Shown here: positions 1 through 9,200 of the stretch, piece after piece
Layout: every line of letters starts with the position of its first letter
How positions within the stretch are numbered: position 1 is the stretch's first letter
Assembly (NCBI RefSeq): GCF_000253115.1
Contig: NC_014145.1
Coordinates: forward strand, 558,001 to 622,000
Length of the DNA: 64,000 bases
Origin: Thiomonas arsenitoxydans
Lineage (GTDB): Bacteria > Pseudomonadota > Gammaproteobacteria > Burkholderiales > Burkholderiaceae_C
Direction: 5' to 3'
The notes under the pieces: generated by a model
Told to the model about the DNA's origin: nothing
What the model saw: the letters and a program-made list of their open reading frames with translations, nothing else
The model's database searches: none
Program-made: the position numbers and the translations under genes

Positions 1-643
1 CGAGGTCTGGCTGCTGCTGTCGGTCACCCGGGGGCGTTACCGCGACGACGACGCGCTGATCTTCGCCTTCAAGGACATCACCGAGGCCAAGGCGCGTGAA
101 AGCGAATTGCGCAATCTGGCCTACACCGACACGCTCACCGGCATTCCGAACCGCCGCTACTTTCTGGCCCGCGCCGCACTGGAGCTGCGCCGCGCGCAGC
201 GTGAGGGCAGCCCGTTCGTGGTGCTGGCGCTGGACATCGACCGGTTCAAACAGATCAACGACCGCTTCGGCCATCAGGTGGGCGACGCTGTCATTCGCTG
301 TTTTGCGCAGACCTGCATGCAGCAGTTGCGCGGGCCCGATCTGTGTGGACGGCTGGGGGGCGATGAGTTCGCCATTCTGCTGCCGCAGACCACGCGGCAG
401 GTCGCGTTCGATGTGGCGCAGCGCCTGCGGCTTTCCATTCAGGAAGCCAGCTGCCTGCCCTCGAGCGCGCCTGATGGCTTGACGCTGACCACCAGCATCG
501 GCATTGCCGAGTTCCTGCCGACTTCCACCCTGATGGACGCCGACGAATTGCTCGACCGCGCCGACCAGGCGCTCTACCGCGCCAAACAAGCCGGACGCAA
601 CCGGGTGGAAATCTGGACGGGTGAAGCCCCGGCGCCGGTGTGA
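1..643 (+). CDS. Diguanylate cyclase, C-terminal part (cut by window start)
   Basis: The reading frame is open from the first bases, so the gene starts outside the window. The first residues end a PAS-like sensor domain (FAFKDITEAKARESELRNLA), followed at once by the usual linker DTLTGIPNRR of a GGDEF domain. The active-site GGDEF is intact at about 356-370, and an RxxD inhibitory I-site (RGPD) lies five residues before it, so product inhibition by c-di-GMP is likely. The enzyme would join two GTP into c-di-GMP in response to whatever the missing N-terminal part senses. No EAL domain follows. It is convergent with rsmI, with only 26 bp between the stops. Confidence 0.9.
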   Translation, partial: EVWLLLSVTRGRYRDDDALIFAFKDITEAKARESELRNLAYTDTLTGIPNRRYFLARAALELRRAQREGSPFVVLALDIDRFKQINDRFGHQVGDAVIRCFAQTCMQQLRGPDLCGRLGGDEFAILLPQTTRQVAFDVAQRLRLSIQEASCLPSSAPDGLTLTTSIGIAEFLPTSTLMDADELLDRADQALYRAKQAGRNRVEIWTGEAPAPV

Positions 644-669
644 GGCGGGGCGCTCGATCAGCCCATTTA

Positions 670-1560
670 TCAGCCCTGTTTTTGATCGAGTAACCAGCGG
701 TACAGCGCATCGCGCTTCAGCCCGGTGAGGTCGGCCGCCACCGCCGCCGCGCGTGAGGCGGGCAACTCCTGCGCCAGCCGCTGCAGCAGGGCGATGGCTC
801 GGGTGTCGAGTTCCGCCACGGCCGCGCGCGGCTGCAGCAGCAGCACGAATTCGCCCTGCGCCCGCCGGGGATCGGCATCGAGCCAGTCGAGCGCGGCTTG
901 CGGCGTGCAGGGCAGCAGGGTTTCGAACTGTTTGCTCAACTCCTTGGCGAGGACGAGTTGCGCTTGCGCGTCCAGATCCAGCAAGGTGAGCAGGCAGTCG
1001 CGCAGCCGGTGCGGGGCTTCGAAAAACACCGTCACCCGCGAAGCCTGTAGCGCGGCCTGCAGAAAGGCGCGCAGCGCCACTGCCTTTTCGGGCGCGAATC
1101 CCGCGAAGCAATAACCCGAGTGCAGATCGAGGCCGCTGGCGCTGAGCGCCGTCGTCACCGCGCTGGCGCCCGGCAGGGGCATCACCCGCAGCCCGGCGGC
1201 ATGAGCGGCCGCGGCGATGCGGCTGCCCGGATCGCTGATGCCCGGCGTGCCCGCGTCGCTGACAAAAGCCACGCGCTCGCCCGCGGCCACCGCGGCGACG
1301 ATGTGCTGCGCGGCCTGCGCCTCGCGGTGCCGGTCGCAGCGCAGCGTGGGTTTGCGCAGCCCGTAGGCTTCGAGCAGACGCTGCGCCACCCGGGTGTCTT
1401 CGGCCGCGATGCGGTCGGCATGGTGCAGTACGGCCAGGGCGCGCAGGCTGATGTCGGCCAGGTTGCCGATGGGCGCGGACACCATGTAGAGCGCGGGCGG
1501 AAAATCCTGCTGGGCGCAGAATTCCAGTGCGGTTTGGAGGGGAGTGGACATGGCGGGCAT
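670..1560 (-). CDS. rsmI: 16S rRNA (cytidine(1402)-2'-O)-methyltransferase RsmI
   Basis: The 296-residue product has the tetrapyrrole-methylase fold typical of Rsm[12 protein letters not shown] near the N-terminus, [11 protein letters not shown], the SAM-binding [12 protein letters not shown] and the [17 protein letters not shown] segment, then FFEAPHRL. The length is normal for the family. RsmI methylates the ribose of C1402 in 16S rRNA using S-adenosylmethionine. It is divergent from yraN and the two 5' ends overlap by about 11 bp, so the promoters must lie inside each other's coding start. A second in-frame Met three codons in (MSTPLQ) is an alternative start. The rsmI/yraN/diaA/BON order mirrors the yraL-yraP region of Escherichia coli. 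Confidence 0.95.
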   Translation of the reverse strand: MPAMSTPLQTALEFCAQQDFPPALYMVSAPIGNLADISLRALAVLHHADRIAAEDTRVAQRLLEAYGLRKPTLRCDRHREAQAAQHIVAAVAAGERVAFVSDAGTPGISDPGSRIAAAAHAAGLRVMPLPGASAVTTALSASGLDLHSGYCFAGFAPEKAVALRAFLQAALQASRVTVFFEAPHRLRDCLLTLLDLDAQAQLVLAKELSKQFETLLPCTPQAALDWLDADPRRAQGEFVLLLQPRAAVAELDTRAIALLQRLAQELPASRAAAVAADLTGLKRDALYRWLLDQKQG

Positions 1561-1933
1561 GTTGCAAATGTGGAAGCAGCGCGCGGCGCGCCGTCTGGGG
1601 CAGTCGGCAGAAGCGCGGGCCTGCGCCGAGTTGCAGGCCCGCGGCTTGCGGCTGGTCGAGCGTAATTATCGGGTGCGGGGCGGCGAGATCGACCTGATCA
1701 TGCGCGCGGCCGACGGCACGCTGGTCTTTGTCGAGGTGCGCGCCCGCAGCAACGCGGCGGCGTATGGCGGGGCGGCGGGCAGTGTCGATGCGCGCAAACG
1801 CCGCCGTATTGTGCTGGCCGCGCGTCACTATCTGGCGCGTCTGGTCGAGGAGCCGACATGCCGTTTCGATGTGGTTGCGCTGGAAGCGGGCAAGCTGGAG
1901 TGGCTGCCCGGCGCGTTTTCGGCGGAAGAGTGA
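1550..1933 (+). CDS. yraN: YraN family (UPF0102) nuclease-fold protein
   Basis: This 127-residue protein shows the UPF0102 core: [29 protein letters not shown] and VFVEVRAR. The last two resemble the D and E-x-K elements of a PD-(D/E)xK nuclease fold, here with R instead of K. The family is near-universal in bacteria, but its role is still unclear; a link to DNA processing is assumed from the fold. I place the start at ATG 1550 because the GGAGGGG Shine-Dalgarno at 1536-1542 lies too close to the upstream GTG at 1544. It is followed by the diaA/gmhA-like gene in the same direction. Confidence 0.9.
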   Translation: MAGMLQMWKQRAARRLGQSAEARACAELQARGLRLVERNYRVRGGEIDLIMRAADGTLVFVEVRARSNAAAYGGAAGSVDARKRRRIVLAARHYLARLVEEPTCRFDVVALEAGKLEWLPGAFSAEE

Positions 1934-2012
1934 CGACGCAGGCAGGACAACACGCAGGCCGCGCAGGCACTCGACCCCGACTAACATCGCCCTTTTGTCT
2001 CTCAGTCACATC

Positions 2013-2612
2013 ATGCTAGAGCAGCGTATCCAGCAGCATTTTTTCGACAGCGCCGATCTGAAGTACCAGGCGGCCGAGGCGCTGACCGGGCCGATCGCGC
2101 GCGCCGTCGATGTGCTGGCGACAGCGGTGTCGAACGGGCACAAGATTCTGATCTGCGGCAACGGCGGATCGGCCGCCGATAGTCAGCATCTGGCCGCGGA
2201 ACTGGTCGGCCGCTTCGAGCGCGAGCGCCCCGAGCTGGCCGCCATCGCCCTCACCACCGACACCTCCACCCTCACCGCCGTGGCGAACGATTACGGTTTC
2301 GACCATGTGTTCGCCAAGCAGGTGCGGGCGCTGGGTCTGCCCGGCGATGTGCTGGTGGCGTTCAGCACCAGCGGCAATTCGTCGAGCATCGTCGAAGCGG
2401 TGCGGGCCGCGCAGGCCAGAGAGATGAGCGTGCTGGCGCTGACCGGGCGCACCGGCGGCCGGGTGGCCGGCCTGCTGCGCGAAGCGGATGTGCATATCGC
2501 CGTGCCCAACGATCGTACCGCCCGCATCCAGGAGGTGCATCTGTTGACATTGCATTGCCTTTGCGATGGCTTAGACTGGGTGCTGATGGGTGAACCGGAG
2601 TCTTTGGCATGA
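2013..2612 (+). CDS. SIS-domain phosphoheptose isomerase / DiaA-like protein
   Basis: This 199-residue SIS-domain protein carries the GmhA/DiaA signature: KILICGNGGSAADSQHLAAELVGRF, TTDTSTLTAVANDYGF, VAFSTSGNSSSIVEAV, ALTGRTGG and a C-terminal RIQEVHLLTLHCLCD. GmhA converts sedoheptulose 7-phosphate to D-glycero-heptose 7-phosphate for LPS. DiaA is the paralogue that tetramerises and recruits DnaA to the origin. Its place between yraN and the BON lipoprotein is the DiaA position, but the sequence alone does not separate the two roles. The stop overlaps the next start (ATGA), which indicates coupled translation. Confidence 0.85.
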   Translation: MLEQRIQQHFFDSADLKYQAAEALTGPIARAVDVLATAVSNGHKILICGNGGSAADSQHLAAELVGRFERERPELAAIALTTDTSTLTAVANDYGFDHVFAKQVRALGLPGDVLVAFSTSGNSSSIVEAVRAAQAREMSVLALTGRTGGRVAGLLREADVHIAVPNDRTARIQEVHLLTLHCLCDGLDWVLMGEPESLA

Positions 2613-3328
2613 CACAGATGAACGTAGATATTTGTTCTAAATCGGCTTCCGCCGCTAGCGGCGTGCGTCGTTCGCGCGGTTTGTGGCGCGCGGCCAGTCT
2701 GCTGACCGTCGTGCTCGCGGCCACGCAGTTGCAGGGCTGCTTCGTGCTGGGCTTGGGCGCGGTGGGCACAACCGCCTATGTGGCAACCGACCGACGCACG
2801 GCGGGCTCCATCCTCGAAGACAACACCATCGAGCTCAAGGCGGACAACCGCATTTCTTCCGCCCTGGGCGCCGGTGTCAATGTGCGCGCCGTGAGCTACA
2901 ACCAGCAGGTGCTGCTGGTCGGCCAGGTGCCGAGCGAGGCCGATAAACAGAAGGCCGAACAAGTCGTCAAGGGCGTGCCCAATGTCAAGGCCGTGCTCAA
3001 CGAAATTGACATCGGGCCTGTGGCCGACCTCAACCGCAGCGCCACCGACACCCTCATCACCACCAAGGTGCGCGCCCGCCTGATCGACGCCCGCGATATT
3101 TTCGGCAATGCGTTCAAGGTGACTACGTCCAATAGCGTGGTCTACCTCATGGGCATCGTCACGCAGCGCGAGGCCGACCGCGCCGTGCAGATCGCACGCG
3201 ACACCACGGGCGTGTCGAAGGTCGTGACCATGTTCAACATCATCAGCGAACAGCAGTTGCAGGACATGCGCAACCCGCAAAAAGAAAACGCACCGCCGCC
3301 CGAGCCACGCGGCAATAATCCTGCCTAA
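2609..3328 (+). CDS. BON-domain outer-membrane lipoprotein (DolP/YraP-like)
   Basis: The 239-residue product has an N-terminal hydrophobic segment ending in a lipobox (LQGC, residues about 42-45), so it should be lipidated and exported. Two BON domains follow (about residues 70-140 and 148-220), with the usual pattern of short beta-alpha units ending in V..V.N.I. YraP/DolP supports outer-membrane integrity and binds anionic lipids at division sites. The C-terminal tail is short and proline-rich. It overlaps the preceding SIS gene by 4 bp and is the last gene of that cluster. The N-terminus is longer than usual before the signal; a later start is possible. Confidence 0.88.
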   Translation: MTQMNVDICSKSASAASGVRRSRGLWRAASLLTVVLAATQLQGCFVLGLGAVGTTAYVATDRRTAGSILEDNTIELKADNRISSALGAGVNVRAVSYNQQVLLVGQVPSEADKQKAEQVVKGVPNVKAVLNEIDIGPVADLNRSATDTLITTKVRARLIDARDIFGNAFKVTTSNSVVYLMGIVTQREADRAVQIARDTTGVSKVVTMFNIISEQQLQDMRNPQKENAPPPEPRGNNPA

Positions 3329-3364
3329 ATTTTTTCTACCTCTCTCTTAACCCAAGGACTGATT

Positions 3365-3895
3365 ATGAGTTTGCGCGACGTGCCTGCGGGCAAAAGCCTG
3401 CCTGACGACTTCAACGTAGTGATCGAAATTCCCGCGCACGCGCCGCCGGTGAAGTACGAGGTGGACAAGGCCAGCGGGACGCTGTTCGTCGATCGCTTCA
3501 TGTCCACCGCGATGCACTACCCGTGCAACTATGGCTACATTCCGCAGACCCTGTCGGAAGACGGTGACCCGGTGGACGTGCTCGTGGTCACCACCATTCC
3601 GCTGGTGCATGGCTGCGTGGTGCGTTGCCGCCCCATCGGCATGTTGAAAATGACCGACGAAGCCGGGGTGGACGCCAAGCTCATCGCCGTGCCGGTGGAA
3701 AAACTGCTGCCGCAGTACCGCCACATCCAGAAGCCCGAAGACCTGCCGCCCGAACTGCTCAAGCAGATCGAGCATTTTTTCAACCACTACAAAGACCTCG
3801 AAGCGGGCAAATGGGTGAAGACCGAAGGCTGGGCCGGGATTGATGCCGCGCGCGCCGAAATCACCGCCAGCGCCGCGCGCTACACGGCTAAATAA
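3365..3895 (+). CDS. ppa: Inorganic pyrophosphatase
   Basis: A family I pyrophosphatase of 176 residues, normal size. It has the metal-binding signature [10 protein letters not shown] (residues about 65-74), the [14 protein letters not shown] segment, [13 protein letters not shown] and the [24 protein letters not shown] helix. It hydrolyses pyrophosphate to phosphate in the cytoplasm and so pulls biosynthetic reactions forward. A good Shine-Dalgarno (AAGGA) precedes the ATG. It stands alone with its own terminator. Confidence 0.97.
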   Translation: MSLRDVPAGKSLPDDFNVVIEIPAHAPPVKYEVDKASGTLFVDRFMSTAMHYPCNYGYIPQTLSEDGDPVDVLVVTTIPLVHGCVVRCRPIGMLKMTDEAGVDAKLIAVPVEKLLPQYRHIQKPEDLPPELLKQIEHFFNHYKDLEAGKWVKTEGWAGIDAARAEITASAARYTAK

Positions 3896-3912
3896 TCGTT
3901 GTCGGTAAAAGC

Positions 3913-3936
3913 AAAGGCCACTCTCGGGTGGCCTTT
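3913..3936. terminator. Bidirectional terminator between ppa and the convergent dehydrogenase
   Basis: A perfect 9-bp stem (AAAGGCCAC / GTGGCCTTT) with a six-base loop lies between two convergent genes. T-rich sequence follows on both strands, weaker on the plus side. Confidence 0.8.
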
Positions 3937-3957
3937 GTCGTTTGTGGACGGGCGGTT

Positions 3958-4863
3958 TCAGTCGTTCTTGTCACGCAGCCGCTTGAGCAGCGACGAGGTG
4001 TCGAGCCGCCCGCCGCCTGCCGCCTGCACATCGGCGTAGAACTGATCGACCAGGGCTAGGACCGGCAGCCGCGCGCCGTTGTGGCGGGCCTCTTGCAGAC
4101 ACAGACCGAAGTCTTTGCGCATCAGATCGACGGCAAAGCCGAAGTCGTAGCGGCCCTCGATCATGGTCGGGCCGCGGTTGTCCATCTGCCAGCTCTGCGC
4201 CGCACCTTTGCCGATCACCTGCAGCACCGTGGACAGATCCAGCCCGGCGTGCTCGCCAAAGGCGATGGCCTCGGCCAGGCTTTGCACCACGCCGGCGATG
4301 GCGATCTGGTTGACCATCTTGCAAAGCTGCCCGGCGCCGTTGTCGCCCAGCCGGGTGACGGCGCGGGCGAACGCGGCAATCACCGGCTGCGCCCGCTCGA
4401 ACGCTGGGGCCTCGCCGCCGCACATCACGGTGAGTGTGCCGTTCTGCGCACCGGCCTGCCCGCCCGAGACGGGGGCGTCGAGAAAAAATAGGCCGCGTTC
4501 GCGCGCCGCAAGGCCCAGCTCGCGGGCGACATCGGCCGAGGTCGTGGTGTGGTCGATGAACACCGCGCCGGGCTGCATGCCGGCGAAAGCGCCGTCCGGG
4601 CCGAGGGTCACGGCGCGCAGGTCGTCATCGTTGCCGACGCAGGAGAACACGAAGTCGGCCCCCGCCGCAGCTTCGCGCGGTGTCGCTGCTGAATGCCCGC
4701 CGTTGCGGCGCACCCAGTCGTGGGCCTTGCTCGCGGTGCGGTTGTAAACAGTCACGCGGTGCCCGACGCGGGCCAGATGCCCGGCCATCGGGTCGCCCAT
4801 GACGCCCAGGCCGAGAAAAGCGACGGTGTGAGTTGCAGAGTCAGGGAGGGTGGGAGTATTCAT
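3958..4863 (-). CDS. 3-hydroxyisobutyrate dehydrogenase-like NAD(P)-dependent beta-hydroxyacid dehydrogenase
   Basis: The 301-residue protein belongs to the 6-phosphogluconate-dehydrogenase-like family (GarR/GlxR/MmsB). It has the nucleotide motif FLGLGVMGDPMAGHLARVGH, the substrate motif DAPVSGGQAGAQNGTLTVMCGG and the catalytic-lysine region NGAGQLCKMVNQI. Substrate choice between tartronate semialdehyde and 3-hydroxyisobutyrate cannot be read from the sequence. The antiporter gene lies directly upstream (28 bp) in the same direction, so they may be cotranscribed. A paralogue occurs in the accessory part at 55.1-56.0 kb. Confidence 0.88.
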   Translation of the reverse strand: MNTPTLPDSATHTVAFLGLGVMGDPMAGHLARVGHRVTVYNRTASKAHDWVRRNGGHSAATPREAAAGADFVFSCVGNDDDLRAVTLGPDGAFAGMQPGAVFIDHTTTSADVARELGLAARERGLFFLDAPVSGGQAGAQNGTLTVMCGGEAPAFERAQPVIAAFARAVTRLGDNGAGQLCKMVNQIAIAGVVQSLAEAIAFGEHAGLDLSTVLQVIGKGAAQSWQMDNRGPTMIEGRYDFGFAVDLMRKDFGLCLQEARHNGARLPVLALVDQFYADVQAAGGGRLDTSSLLKRLRDKND

Positions 4864-4891
4864 AGGTTAGGAAAGCGTTTGGAAAAAAGGA

Positions 4892-6172
4892 TCACAGCAG
4901 CCAGAAGCAGCCCATCGCCACTGCGGTGGGCAGCAGGGCGGCGGCCAACAGGCCCAGCGGCTGAACCGCTCCTTCGTCAAAACAGCTGCGCAGCAGGGCG
5001 ATGCCAGCCGGATTGGGGGCGTTGGCGATGACCGTGAGGCCGCCGCCGCTGACCGCCCCCGCCACCAGCGCGTATTTGAATTCGGGGCTCAGGCCCTGCA
5101 CCAGCGAGCCGAGGTAGGTCAGCGCGGCGTTGTCGGTGATGGCCGTCAGCGCCGTGGCGCCGAAAAATACCGCGGTCGCATCCATGCGGGTGAGCAGCGG
5201 TTGCAGCCACCATTGCTGCAGGCCGCCCAGCACCACCAGCCCGCCCAGAAAGAAGCCCACCAGCATGCCTTCCTTGAGCATCAGGGTGTCTTGATAGCGC
5301 GCGTAGGCGGTGGCAAAACCGACGAAAAACAGCAGCAGGGGAATGAACACCGACGGGTGATGGGCGAACACCACGACGGCCACCAGAAACAACAGGTGGA
5401 TGCCGATGACGCTCAGCGGCGCGCGTTGTTGTGCGGGGTCGGGCGTATCCACCGCGGCCGGTCGCGCCAGGCCGGCCAGTTCTCGGCGGAACATCAGGGT
5501 GGCGCCCACGGCGTTGATGGCCACCGCGATGGCGGCTTTCCAGCCGAAATGGGTGAACATGAAACCCAGATCCCACTGCCAGGTCGAGGCCACCATGAGT
5601 ACCGGCGGCGCGGCGAAATGGGTGAGCGTGCCGCCGATGGATACGTTGACGAACAGCACCCCCAGGGTGAGGTATTTGAGCCGCAGCGACACTTCGGCGC
5701 GAAAAATGCGGTCGCGCAGCAACAGGGCGGCCAGGGTCATGGCTGCGGGTTCGGTGATGAACGAACCCAGCAGCGGCACGAGCACCAGCAGAAGCAGGTA
5801 AAACATGATCGCGCCCGGCAGGGGAAGGGCGCGTTCCAGCCCGTTGACGACGTCGCCCGCAGCCTGGAGGATGGGCCGGGTGCCTGCGATGACCATGATG
5901 GCGAAGACGAACAGCGGCTCGGTGAAATCGCGCGAGTCGATGTAGCCCACCGCTTCATGTTGCCCTAGCGTGGCGAACAAAAACACCATGAGCACCATGG
6001 CCCAGAAACCAAACACCACCTCGACCTCGCCGAGCAGATGCCACAGCCCGGCGTGCGCGGGCTGGCGGTGCGCCAGGCCCTCGAAGAATTTGGTGGAAAA
6101 GGTATGGATCACCGCAATGGCAAACAGGGCGGCGCCTACGTACTGGACATAAGCGGGGGTCGAGTCGGTCAT
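4892..6172 (-). CDS. Putative Na+/H+ antiporter, multi-pass membrane protein
   Basis: A 426-residue inner-membrane protein with about eleven hydrophobic segments. It matches the putative Na+/H+ antiporter family in which TEPAAMTLAALLLRDR and ITDNAALTYLGSLV are the conserved membrane loops; TDNAALTYLGS resembles the half-site motif of NhaD-type ion transporters. I start it at ATG 6172 (MTDSTPAYVQYVG); the open frame upstream of that has no membrane character and is not part of the protein. It is divergent from the DUF748 gene with about 114 bp between starts. The transported ion is inferred from family only. Confidence 0.8.
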   Translation of the reverse strand: MTDSTPAYVQYVGAALFAIAVIHTFSTKFFEGLAHRQPAHAGLWHLLGEVEVVFGFWAMVLMVFLFATLGQHEAVGYIDSRDFTEPLFVFAIMVIAGTRPILQAAGDVVNGLERALPLPGAIMFYLLLLVLVPLLGSFITEPAAMTLAALLLRDRIFRAEVSLRLKYLTLGVLFVNVSIGGTLTHFAAPPVLMVASTWQWDLGFMFTHFGWKAAIAVAINAVGATLMFRRELAGLARPAAVDTPDPAQQRAPLSVIGIHLLFLVAVVVFAHHPSVFIPLLLFFVGFATAYARYQDTLMLKEGMLVGFFLGGLVVLGGLQQWWLQPLLTRMDATAVFFGATALTAITDNAALTYLGSLVQGLSPEFKYALVAGAVSGGGLTVIANAPNPAGIALLRSCFDEGAVQPLGLLAAALLPTAVAMGCFWLL

Positions 6173-6286
6173 GGGTTCGGGTGGATTGGCGGCAGGCGCA
6201 ACAGACCCTGATGGTATCGGCCGAAGCGGCGGCGCGCCGCGGGGTGGAGCCATAATGCAGTGCATCCAATCTTTCGCGAGGTTTTG

Positions 6287-9200
6287 ATGTCTGCCACTGC
6301 TTCGTCCGTCTGGAGGCGACTGCGCCGCGTGCTGCTCAGCCTGCCGGTGCTCATTGTGGCGGGCCTGTTCGTGTTTTACGTGGCTTTTGGCTACCTTGCG
6401 GTCGGGCCGCTGGCCGAGCATTACATCCCCAAGCTGGCGCAGTCGCAGCTCGACAGCCGGGCCACGGTGGGCAAGGTGGCGTTCGACCCCCTGCACCTGA
6501 ATCTCACGGTGGACCAGCTGCAACTGAGCACGCCGCAAGGGGCGCCGCTGGCGGGGTTTGGCAAGCTGTTCGTCGATTTTGCCCCGGTCAGCCTGTTTCG
6601 CTGGGCGTGGACGTTTCGTCAAATCCGCATCGATCAGCCGCAGGTGAATGTGGCCATTGCCCAAGGCGGTGCGATGAACTGGGGCGCTCTGGTGCGCGCC
6701 CTGCAGCGCGGCCCCAAACCGGCCAAACCTTCCGACACCCTCCCGCGCGTGGTGATCGAGCAGTTGCAGATCGCAGGCGGCACGCTGCGCTACGCCGATG
6801 CCAACCGCCCCCATCCCTATGCCACGCAGTTGACGCCTTTGAACGTGCAGATCAACGATCTGTCCACTCTGCCCAAGGCGCGCGGGCAATACGCCATCAG
6901 TCTGGTGCTGCCCGAGCAGAAGGCCACGCTGCGCTGGAAGGGCTATGTGGGCGTCAATCCGCTGGTGTCCGGCGGGCAGGCGGAACTCACCGAGCTCGAC
7001 CTGGCGGCGGCGGCGCGGGCCGTGCCGAATCTATCGAGCACCTTGCAGATCACCTCGGGCACAGCGTCGATTCATGCGGCCTACAGCGCGGTGCAGGGGC
7101 AGCAAGGCTGGCTGTGGGCGATCAATGACCTCGGCGCGCAAATTCAGACCTTGGCCGCGCGGGCGGGCGCCGCCGCCGTGCAGTGGCAAAACCTGAAACT
7201 GGATCGGGCAAAAATCGACGGCGCCAAACGCACCGTGTCGATGCAGTCTTTGTCGCTGGACGGATTGAGCGCCGCCTCAGGCCGCGATCAGCTGCAGTTC
7301 CACACCGCGCAACTGCAAGGTGCACAGCTCGACTGGGGTCGGCAACACGCAGGTTTCGGGCCGCTGCGAGTGCAAGACATCAGCGGGCAGATCGGCCAGG
7401 CCGCACTGCAGGCGGGTAGCCTGCAGACGCAGCCGGGCACGGTCGATCTGGCCCAGCGCACCCTGCAACTGCCGCAAATCACCCTGCAGAACAGCCAGTT
7501 GCGCGCAGAGGCTGCGCAGGCAACTCCCTGGCTGTCGCTGCCCTTGCTTCAGGTCGATGCAATGCAGGCCGATTTGGCACAGCGCCGCGTGCAACTCGGC
7601 GCCATTCAGCTCGACGCGGCCCGAGTTCAGCTCAAGCGTCTGGCGAGCGGGCAGATCGATCTGCTGCAGGCCTTAGGCGCCTCCAAGGCGTCGAAGCCGA
7701 CCCGCCTGCCCGCCTCAGTGCCCACTTCAGTGTCGGCATCAGCCGCTCAGCCCGCTGTTCAGCCCGTCTCCGCCTGGACTCTGGAAGTGCAGCGCGTCGC
7801 CACCCGGGTGCAGGCGCTGGATTACACCGACCAGAGCTTCAAGGCGCCGCTGCAACTGCAGCTCAGCGACCTCAAGATGAACTCCGCGGCCAAGGTGGTG
7901 CTGCCTGCGGGCAGCCCGGCGCAGGTTCAGGCCAAAGACCTGCAACTGCAACTCGGCGCGATGCAGCTCGACAGCGCCCGCCAAGCGCTGGCGCGGTGGA
8001 AAAGCCTGCAACTCGGCACCAGCGAAATCAGTCTGCCCGCGTCCGGCGTGGCCCATATTCGCGCCGGGGCCCTGCAAGTGGACGGCTTCAATACCGAGGT
8101 GACTCTGGCGCAGAACGGCCTGAACTGGGCGCAGGCCTTTGTGCCCGCGTCCGCTACTCCCGCCTCCGCAGCGCCTCCACCCGCCAAGCCTGCCGCACAA
8201 AACCCGGCTGCCAAGCTGCCCGATCTGCAACTCAAAAGCCTTGCTCTGCGCGACTTCTCGGCTCAGGTCGAAGATCGCCAGACTTCCGCGCCCCTCCGTC
8301 TGGATGTGGTGCAGGGTCAGGCCAGCGCCCGCAACCTCAGTCTGGATTTGCGCAAACCCGTAGCGCTGCAAGTGCGCTTCGCGCTCAAGCAGGGCGGGCA
8401 GTTCAGCGCCCGCGGTCAAGTGGCCCCGCAGCCGCTGGCCGGCACGCTGCAGGTGCAACTTCAGCAGCTTGCGCTCACCCCCTACGGCAGTCTGCTGGCG
8501 CCTTATGTGCGGCTGCTGCTTACCAGCGGAACCGCCTCGGCCGACGGCACGGTGAAGCTGGGCAAGGGCCAGGGCAGCGTGCCGGAGGTGAGCTATGACG
8601 GCCGTGCGCAGATCGACAACCTCGCGCTGGTCGAGCCCGAAGGGCGCACGCCGTTTCTGGGCTGGCGCAAGCTGGCGGCCACCGGGCTGGGCGTCGATAG
8701 CGCGCCGCTGTCGGTCAGCATCAACGCGCTACAAGCGGTGGAGCCCTATGGGCGCATCGTCATCAACCCCGACCGTACGCTCAATGTGCAGGCCATCCTG
8801 CTCACGCGCAAACCCGCCCAGAGCCCGCCGCCTGCCGCTGCCGGCCATAGTGCAAACAAGCCCTTGCCGCTGGCGCTGCGCATCGACCGCACCGCCATCG
8901 AAAATGCCGATGTCGACTTCACCGATCAGTCCATCAAGCCCGACTTCCGGGTGCGCATGCAAAAGCTCTCCGGGGTGATCAACGGTCTGTCAGACGCGCC
9001 CGACAGCAGCGCCCAGATCGAACTCGACGGTCAGGTCAACGACTACGGCTCGGCCAAGGTGCGGGGGCAGTTGCAGCCCTTCCGCGCCACCCAGAACACC
9101 GACGTCACGCTGGATTTCCGCAACCTGAACATGGCCTCGGTTTCGCCCTACTCGGGCAAATTTGCCGGGCGCACCATCGAATCGGGGCGGCTCGATGCCA

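Noticed and set aside
6173..6889. 239-residue N-terminal extension of the antiporter frame
   Set aside because: Not membrane-like, overlaps the DUF748 gene start on the other strand, and the family begins at the Met at 6172.
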